From: Gordius sp. MW1
Taxonomy: Eukaryota > Nematomorpha > Gordioida > Gordea > Gordiidae
Assembly (NCBI GenBank): GCA_964036665.1
Contig: OZ038530.1
Location: 5,656,501-5,720,500, forward strand
DNA length: 64,000 bases
Reading direction: 5' to 3'
In this document: piece after piece, positions 58,842 to 64,000 of the stretch
Layout: every line of letters starts with the position of its first letter
How positions within the stretch are numbered: position 1 is the first letter of the stretch
The notes under the pieces: generated by a model
What the model was told of the DNA's origin: nothing
Seen by the model: the letters and a program-made list of their open reading frames with translations, nothing else
Databases searched by the model: none
Position numbers and translations under genes: made by a program

Positions 58842-59021
58842 TGTTACGACTGGGAATATTATTTAATACACGTTACGAAGGGATACAAAAATAGAGAGTA
58901 AGTAAATCGTGTATATCACACGAATATATAGGTTACAATCAATTAACGGTAATTTGATTGAAAACACATTGGTAAATAACGTATCCTTGGAGGCACTTCG
59001 CACTATAATTACCTCTCTACA
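58842..59021 (-). repeat. 3' LTR (180 bp)
   Basis: TG...CA bounded, with CTTAC target repeat outside and the polypurine tract at 59022-59040 inside. Confidence 0.93.
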
Positions 59022-59119
59022 GTTCCCCCCTTTTCAGAGACAAAATCCTTAAGAAATGCCGGTGGTTTCCGACTACGCTGCCGGTATCTAGGTTCATATC
59101 TAGGCGTTCCTGACTGGTT

Positions 59120-60402
59120 TTAAATTTGTTCCCTTGTAGCACTTGTTCCCCAGTTTTGCATTTGTTCACTTGGAGCACTTGTTCCCGTTTTCCTTTCTGA
59201 TGATATTCTTTGCGGCCATCGTCCCAGTGTGGTCCAATCCAGGATTTTCCGTTTCCTTACTTGATCCACGTGTCGATGTTGCTTTCTTCCCTGTGCCCAT
59301 ACATTGTAGGAACGACTACCGTGCTTGGCTTTTATTGTGCCTTCTACCCATTTGCTTGGTCCCAGCGTTTCTAAACCAAGTCTCCTACGTTGAAAATCCG
59401 CGGGTTCCCGGTCTCTAACCATTGTTGTAGTACGGTTTCCCTCAATACCTCCCATTCGGTTCGCATACGCCTTTTTAGCATCACCTCTGCTGGGCTTTTT
59501 TGGTTGTGGGGTGTTTTGTAGATCTGTAGTTATCCAAAAATCTACTTAGCCCTACTTCCGACTCGTTTTTAATAATGGCTTCTTTAATTAATCGTACATA
59601 CCTTTCTGCCAGACCGTTAGACGCAGGATGGTAAGGGGCTGTCCATCGCTGATTTATTTCTCTCATCTTGCAAAACTTCTGTAATTCCTGCCCTTTGAAT
59701 TGCGGGCAGTTATCTGATATTAACCATGGTGGATTTCCAAATCTAGCAAACGTTTCGCCAAGTTTTTTTATAATGGTAGTCGATGTGGTGTCTTCTGATT
59801 TAATCACCTCTACCCATTTCGAGCTATTGTCCACCATCACCAGGTATGACTTACCCTTGAGAGGACCCATGATATTGATATGTACTTAAACCCACGGTCT
59901 ATGGCTAGGTTGACACTCTATCAACGGTGCCTTCTTCGCCGCCTCGGCAGTGTAATTGCGATTCCGGCACCCTTTCGCTACGCTCAATAAATCATAGTCG
60001 AGAGTAGGCCACCATATATACTGCCACGCCTCTTCTTGCATTCGCTTGATACCCACGTGGCCCCTATGTAGTCTTTGGAGTACCGCTCGTCTTACGTCGC
60101 CCTTTGTAAAGTATTATGTTTTTTGCTTCATGTAACTTTGGCAGGTGTTTTTCGTAGGAGCGTTTTAGACCATAAGCGACCATTGTGTTTTGTTTACCTC
60201 TAATCCACTCTAACTGACGTAGCACCGGATCATCCAAGATGTGTTGTCTCACTACGTCCAATAATATAAATAGATTTGTCGAGTCTTCTGGCATTTCCTC
60301 GCTAACCTGATACGCGTGTTCGTTCGGTTTTCTGGACAAGAGATCTGCCGCGTTTTCGGATCCCTTGTTGTACTCAAACTTGATCGTGTAGCCTGATATC
60401 AT
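59120..60402 (-). pseudogene. pol: Ty3/gypsy RNase H end and integrase
   Basis: From 60402: ISGYTIKFEYNKGSENAADL, the RNase H end. The zinc-finger part around 60050-59900 is broken. The core (59870-59481) shows YLVMVDNSSKWVEVI (Asp), LISDNCPQFKGQ (Asp) and PYHPASNGLAERYVRLIKE (Glu). A further frame to 59120 gives the C-terminal tail. Catalytic residues are present, but the frame is split. Confidence 0.9.
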
Positions 60403-60408
60403 AAGCGC

Positions 60409-61345
60409 TCACTTATTTAGGCGTGGTGACCATTGTTCCTTGCCCCTTTTGCTCTGATCAAATATATACATTAGCGGTCTATGATCCGTCATAATAGTAA
60501 CGCTTCGTCCTTGTATATATTCATTAAACTTTTTTAGTCCATACACCGCAAGCGCCTCTTCGATCGTCGTATAACGGCTTTCGCTATCGTTTAACGCTCT
60601 CGAAGCATAGGCCACCACTCTCCAATTCTCCCCTGGTGCTCGTTGCTGTAAGATGGCCCCTAACCCTGTACCAGAGCGTCTACGACCAGGCCAGTCTCCC
60701 AATCTCCATTAAAGTAGGCCAGTACGGGGGCTTTCGTAAGCGCGGACTTGATGGCTTTATATGCGCCTTGTTGTTCTCCATCCCAGTGGTACGTCACGTT
60801 TTTTTCATGAGTTTTTTGAATCGGGTGCACGATTTTGGCGTAGTCCTTAATGAACTTTGAAAAATATGCTGTTAACCCAAGGAACGATTTTATTTCATTT
60901 TTGTTTGTTAAATATTTCCACTGCTTGACTAGTTCGGCTTTATTGTCGTTGATTTGAATCCCCTTGTTACTTATTACGTATCCCAAAAATGTTACTTAGC
61001 CCACAAGTTGCTCTTGGAAATGTTTGTCACGAACCCCCACTTTTGTAACGTTTCTAGGATTTTGAGTAACCGCTCGTTGTGGATTTCTTCTGTTTCCCCT
61101 GCGATTAGTATATCATCGATGTATACCGCTACCCCCTCCATGCCTCCTAATATCTGATCCATTGTTTTTTGGAAAATCGCCGCGGCACAATTTAAGCCAA
61201 AAGGCATCCGGTTAACTTTAAATAAGCCCTTGTGGGTGGAGATAGTCAATCGTTGGCTCGTCTCTGGACCTAGTTCAAGCTGTAGGTACGCTTTCGTTAG
61301 GTCCAGCTTAGTAAAATAACTCGAGTTATCAAGTTTATTTAACAA
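60409..61345 (-). pseudogene. pol: Ty3/gypsy reverse transcriptase core and RNase H
   Basis: Pieces in order: YFTKLDLTKAYLQLEL, RMPFGLNCAAAIFQKTMDQI, VAVYIDDILIAG (YIDD catalytic motif), then after a frame break near 60990 the connection region SFLGLTAYFSKFIKDYAKI. After another break near 60680 comes RNase H with VVAYASRALNDSESRYTTIE and TIMTDHRPLMYIFDQ. Stops and indels interrupt each junction. Confidence 0.9.
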
Positions 61346-61391
61346 ATCGTCGTTTTGGGTAAGGGGTACAACAAATCTTGTGCGTATTTAT

Positions 61392-62108
61392 TTATCGTAA
61401 CCGGTAATCTATGCATAATTGTAGGCTCTCATCGCTTTTTTTACGGGTACCACCGGACTGGCCCATTGAGAAATCGATTGATTCTATCACCCCGTCTCTA
61501 ACCCATTTATTCAGCTCTTCTACTTCTTTCTTCCACGCCATCGGCACCCTTCGTGCGGGAATAAATAAGGGATCTATGCCCTCTTTTAACGGTACTTCCA
61601 CCGTTATTCCCTTGACTGCTTTTGGGAATTTGTTTAGCTGGCCATCCCATTGCTTCATCACGTGCTGGATCGCGGACTTGGTATCTTTCGGTCTTTCCAG
61701 GTAATTGACCGCGAACCGTTCCGCCGCAGCTCTCAAATTCCAACGAATTCGTCGCCAAATGTCGGGCTCAAATTCTTGGATCCAATTGATCCCGCACAAC
61801 GGCGGCCCAGCTACGTCTGCTAACAATAACGAAGCTGTTTTCTCGTTACCCATTCGGACATCGGCTTGCACCTTGGCTACGATCTTTATTTCCTCGTGGC
61901 CGTACGTGTACACCGTCGGGACGGGCTCCTTGTTGCGTGGGATCTCCTTCACCCATCTTCGCGCCGGTATTATCGATACCGTAGCGCCCGTATCAAAGAT
62001 ACATTGGAACAATTCGTTATTAATATATATATCCACTGTTAACACATCTAAAGCATGGTTTAACCTGGGAATCCGGACCGGCCCAGGCCACGCTTCTCGT
62101 CTCGCCAC
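61392..62108 (-). pseudogene. pol: Ty3/gypsy protease and start of reverse transcriptase
   Basis: The frame contains LFQCIFDTGATVSIIPARRW, the aspartic protease active site (DTG) with the following flap region, then GPPLCGINWI. Next come EGIDPLFIPARRVPMAWKKE and LNKWVRDGVIESIDFS, the RT N-terminal signature. The frame breaks near 61390 at QLCIDYR. Confidence 0.88.
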
Positions 62109-62640
62109 TACGCTTCATGCCTCTTTGGACCCGTCCTGCAAGCTGCTTAGCCCCAATTTATCGTCTCGGCCGTTAACGTCAACCGTAGGCGGTCCCATTT
62201 GATGTCATTTTCTGCCAACAGCCTTGCCTGTAAGCCTCTATCGCGTAATCTTAAAATAAATTGGTCAACAATTCTGTTCTGCAATTCTTCGTTCCCGTAG
62301 TTGCAGCTGTTAGCTCCAGCCTTGAGTCTATTTGCGTACGCGTCTATCGTCTCTCTCTGGCCTTGTCGAACCTTTGAGAAATACCTCTTTGCCCTCGCGC
62401 ATGAATTCCTCTAAAATAATTTTCTTAGCCGATTTTTAGCATCTTCATATGTAATTCCTGTCTAATCTTGAGGTCTATAGTCCTCTAATATTAATTGGAA
62501 TGCCTCCCCCTCGAGGCTGGTTAATAATAGAGCCGCTTTTTGCTCGTCTGTTTCAGGCTTATCCTTAGGTATAGCTCAAATTGTGTTATAAAAGCGTCGA
62601 TGTTCTCTGTTATTGTATACTTCTCCATCTCCGCGTAGGT
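62109..62640 (-). pseudogene. gag: Ty3/gypsy gag remnant
   Basis: Translating the minus strand gives scattered pieces: MEKYTITENIDAFITQFELY at the start and, in other frames, nucleocapsid-side residues before the protease. Several frameshifts and stops. Assigned by position and a weak retroelement-like N-terminus. Confidence 0.6.
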
Positions 62641-62645
62641 TTCTG

Positions 62646-62658
62646 CTTCACGTCGCCA
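62646..62658 (-). promoter_or_regulatory. Primer-binding site candidate
   Basis: Minus-strand TGGCGACGTGAAG begins one base after the LTR end. TGGCG starts are normal for tRNA-primed elements. I cannot assign the primer tRNA. Confidence 0.6.
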
Positions 62659-62659
62659 C

Positions 62660-62834
62660 TGTTACGACTGGGAATATTATTTAATACACGTTATGAAGGG
62701 ATACAAAAATAGAAAGTAAGTATGTATATCAAACGAATATATAAGGTACAACCAATTAATGGTAATTTAATTGACAGCACATCGGTAAATAACGTATCTC
62801 CGGAGGCACTTCGCACTCTAATTACCTCTCTACA
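62660..62834 (-). repeat. 5' LTR (175 bp)
   Basis: Same sequence as the LTR at 58842-59021 with small differences (for example GTTATGAAGGG for GTTACGAAGGG and a 4-5 nt shorter middle). The CTTAC target repeat lies just outside. Confidence 0.93.
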
Positions 62835-62861
62835 CTTACTGAGAATTGTTTGCACAATTAG

Positions 62862-63005
62862 CATGGGCGTAGCAGAGGCGGCTGTTCCCTCTGAATCAAA
62901 AATTTGTTGAATTCATTTAAATTATTCCTAAAACTTAATGTTCATTTTGCCCCTCCCCAAAATCATGATTCCCTCCCCCTAATCCAAAACCTGGCTACGC
63001 CCATG
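62862..63005. mobile_element. MITE, CATGGGCGTAGCCAGG family
   Basis: The left end CATGGGCGTAGCAGAGG and right end CCTGGCTACGCCCATG are inverted. The interior has CCCCTCCCCAAAATCATGA, the same C/G-run and AAAAT style as other members. No matching 8-bp flanks are seen, so the left end may be altered. Confidence 0.75.
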
Positions 63006-63090
63006 CATTTCCCAGCTATTTATATCTTACTTTCTACCCTTTGTGTTTGCTTATGTCTTCATCTATCTTACTATTTATGTTTATTTTTTA

Positions 63091-64000
63091 ATTGCTATGC
63101 AATTTATGGGCTCGTTTTTGGTTGTCCGTTGTCCGACCGTTACCCTCCCTATCTATTTGCATTGGGTATATTAGGTTATCGATTTTTTAAATTAATGCAT
63201 GAGAAAGAGGTGCCCCACCCCTCATCTCTATCTCCCTCGCTTTCGGGCGGGGTCGGGTTTTAATTGCTACGTTAAATTAATGCATAAGTATATCTAGTAA
63301 CATTGATATTAATTGCTATAATTACCCTATGCCCTCCACTACAAGGGCCTATGCCTCTACTGATATGGGTCCCTGTGCCCCTACAAAAGCCTATGCCTCT
63401 ATTAATGTGGGATCGAACCCCGGCGAACGTTCTGAATGGCTGGTTCGATTCCCGGAGAGGGCAAATTTTTTTTTATTTTTTAAATTAAATTAATATATTT
63501 TTCCTGTTACTACCATTGATAATATGACTTTTTGGCCGTCCGCTTGTTCTATTATTGTTTCATTTTATTATATAATAAACATAAATAAAAGTTGTTTACT
63601 TTTAATTGCTATGCAATTTAACTAGTTTTTGGGTTAGAATCCTGGAGTTTTTTTGACTCTTATGATTGTTCTTGTTACTATCATTGATAATAAGACTTTT
63701 TGGCCGTCCGCTGGCTGCTGACCAATGAAAAAAATGACCATTGGCCAAAATGTGAATCCGAATTTATTTTTTCGTTTTTTTTGACTATTATGATTGTTCC
63801 TGTTACTACCATTGCTATTATGACTTTTGGCCGTCCGCTGGCTCCTGACCGATGGAAAAAATGACCATTGGCCAAAATGTGAATCAAAATTATTTTTTTC
63901 GTTTTTTTTTGACTATTATGATTGTTCCTGTTCCTACCATTGCTATTATGACTTTTTGGCCGTCCGCTGGCTGCTGACCAATGGAATAAAATGACCATTG
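63091..64000. repeat. Repeat family A, cluster 5, running off the window
   Basis: Same head and order as cluster 4: TTTTAATTGCTATGCAATTT, TATTTGCATTGGGTATATTA, GAGAAAGAGGTGCCCCACCC, two T-arm-like motifs (near 63410 and 63442), ATAAATAAAAGTTGTTTACT and CCAAT/ATTGG units from about 63720. It is close to cluster 4 along its visible length. Confidence 0.88.

Larger units (their letters stand above)
58842..62834 (-). mobile_element. Complete but decayed Ty3/gypsy LTR retrotransposon
   Basis: Two LTRs, TGTTACGACTGGGAATATT...CTCTCTACA, lie at 58842-59021 and 62660-62834. They differ at a modest number of sites plus small indels. A 5-bp direct repeat CTTAC flanks the element (58837-58841 and 62835-62839). 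A polypurine tract (minus GAAAAGGGGGGAAC) borders the 3' LTR, and a primer-binding-like TGGCGACGTGAAG lies next to the 5' LTR. Gag-protease-RT-RNase H-integrase order is kept but split over many frames, so it is not functional. Confidence 0.95.

Overview
This window is AT-rich nuclear DNA from an animal, most likely an invertebrate. Four intron-containing or single-exon host genes can be reconstructed: a mitochondrial ATP synthase assembly factor (ATPAF2/ATP12), an ABHD11-like alpha/beta hydrolase, an HPD/HPDL-type vicinal-oxygen-chelate dioxygenase, and a very large EGFR-family receptor. A receptor tyrosine kinase of this layout is an animal feature. Many introns are tiny (35-90 nt). Degenerate TTAGGG/CCCTAA stretches argue against a typical nematode (TTAGGC) or arthropod (TTAGG) telomere type. 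The species cannot be named from this sequence.

Layout: 1-4.4 kb is a nested transposon stack: a broken Ty3/gypsy pol, a 1.5-kb hAT-type insertion inside its integrase with a perfect 8-bp target duplication, and an opposite-strand gag/LTR piece with a tRNA-Trp-type primer site. 4.4-27.5 kb holds no confident host gene. It is filled with a dispersed repeat family (family A: CCAAT/ATTGG hairpin units, tRNA-B-box-like motifs, terminal hairpin), two large foldback elements made of poly-G/poly-C minisatellites in head-to-head array, a degenerate coding-like patch and a LINE endonuclease scrap. 27.5-28.6 kb is the ATPAF2-like gene. 28.7-30.2 kb is a Helitron-like element carrying a MITE. 33.2-36.8 kb holds ABHD11-like (+) and HPDL-like (-), converging. 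38.6-39.4 kb is a hAT transposase relic, and 41.0-44.1 kb is a full-length but dead RTE-type LINE with a 17-bp target duplication. 46.3-58.2 kb (minus) is the EGFR-like gene in 24 exons, flanked at its 3' end and invaded in intron 3 by two copies of the same hAT-type element. 58.8-62.8 kb is a whole but decayed Ty3/gypsy element with LTRs and a 5-bp target duplication. 63.1 kb to the end is family A again.

The most notable gene is the EGFR-like receptor (1,902 aa in my splice model). All 24 exon phases join. The kinase domain has lost the glycine loop and the catalytic HRD (HAN) and has DFG changed to DYY, while the tail keeps clusters of tyrosines. This looks like an ErbB3-style pseudokinase receptor that evolved separately. 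Exon models come from reading splice sites and homology by eye, so individual boundaries can be off by a few bases. No database search was run.
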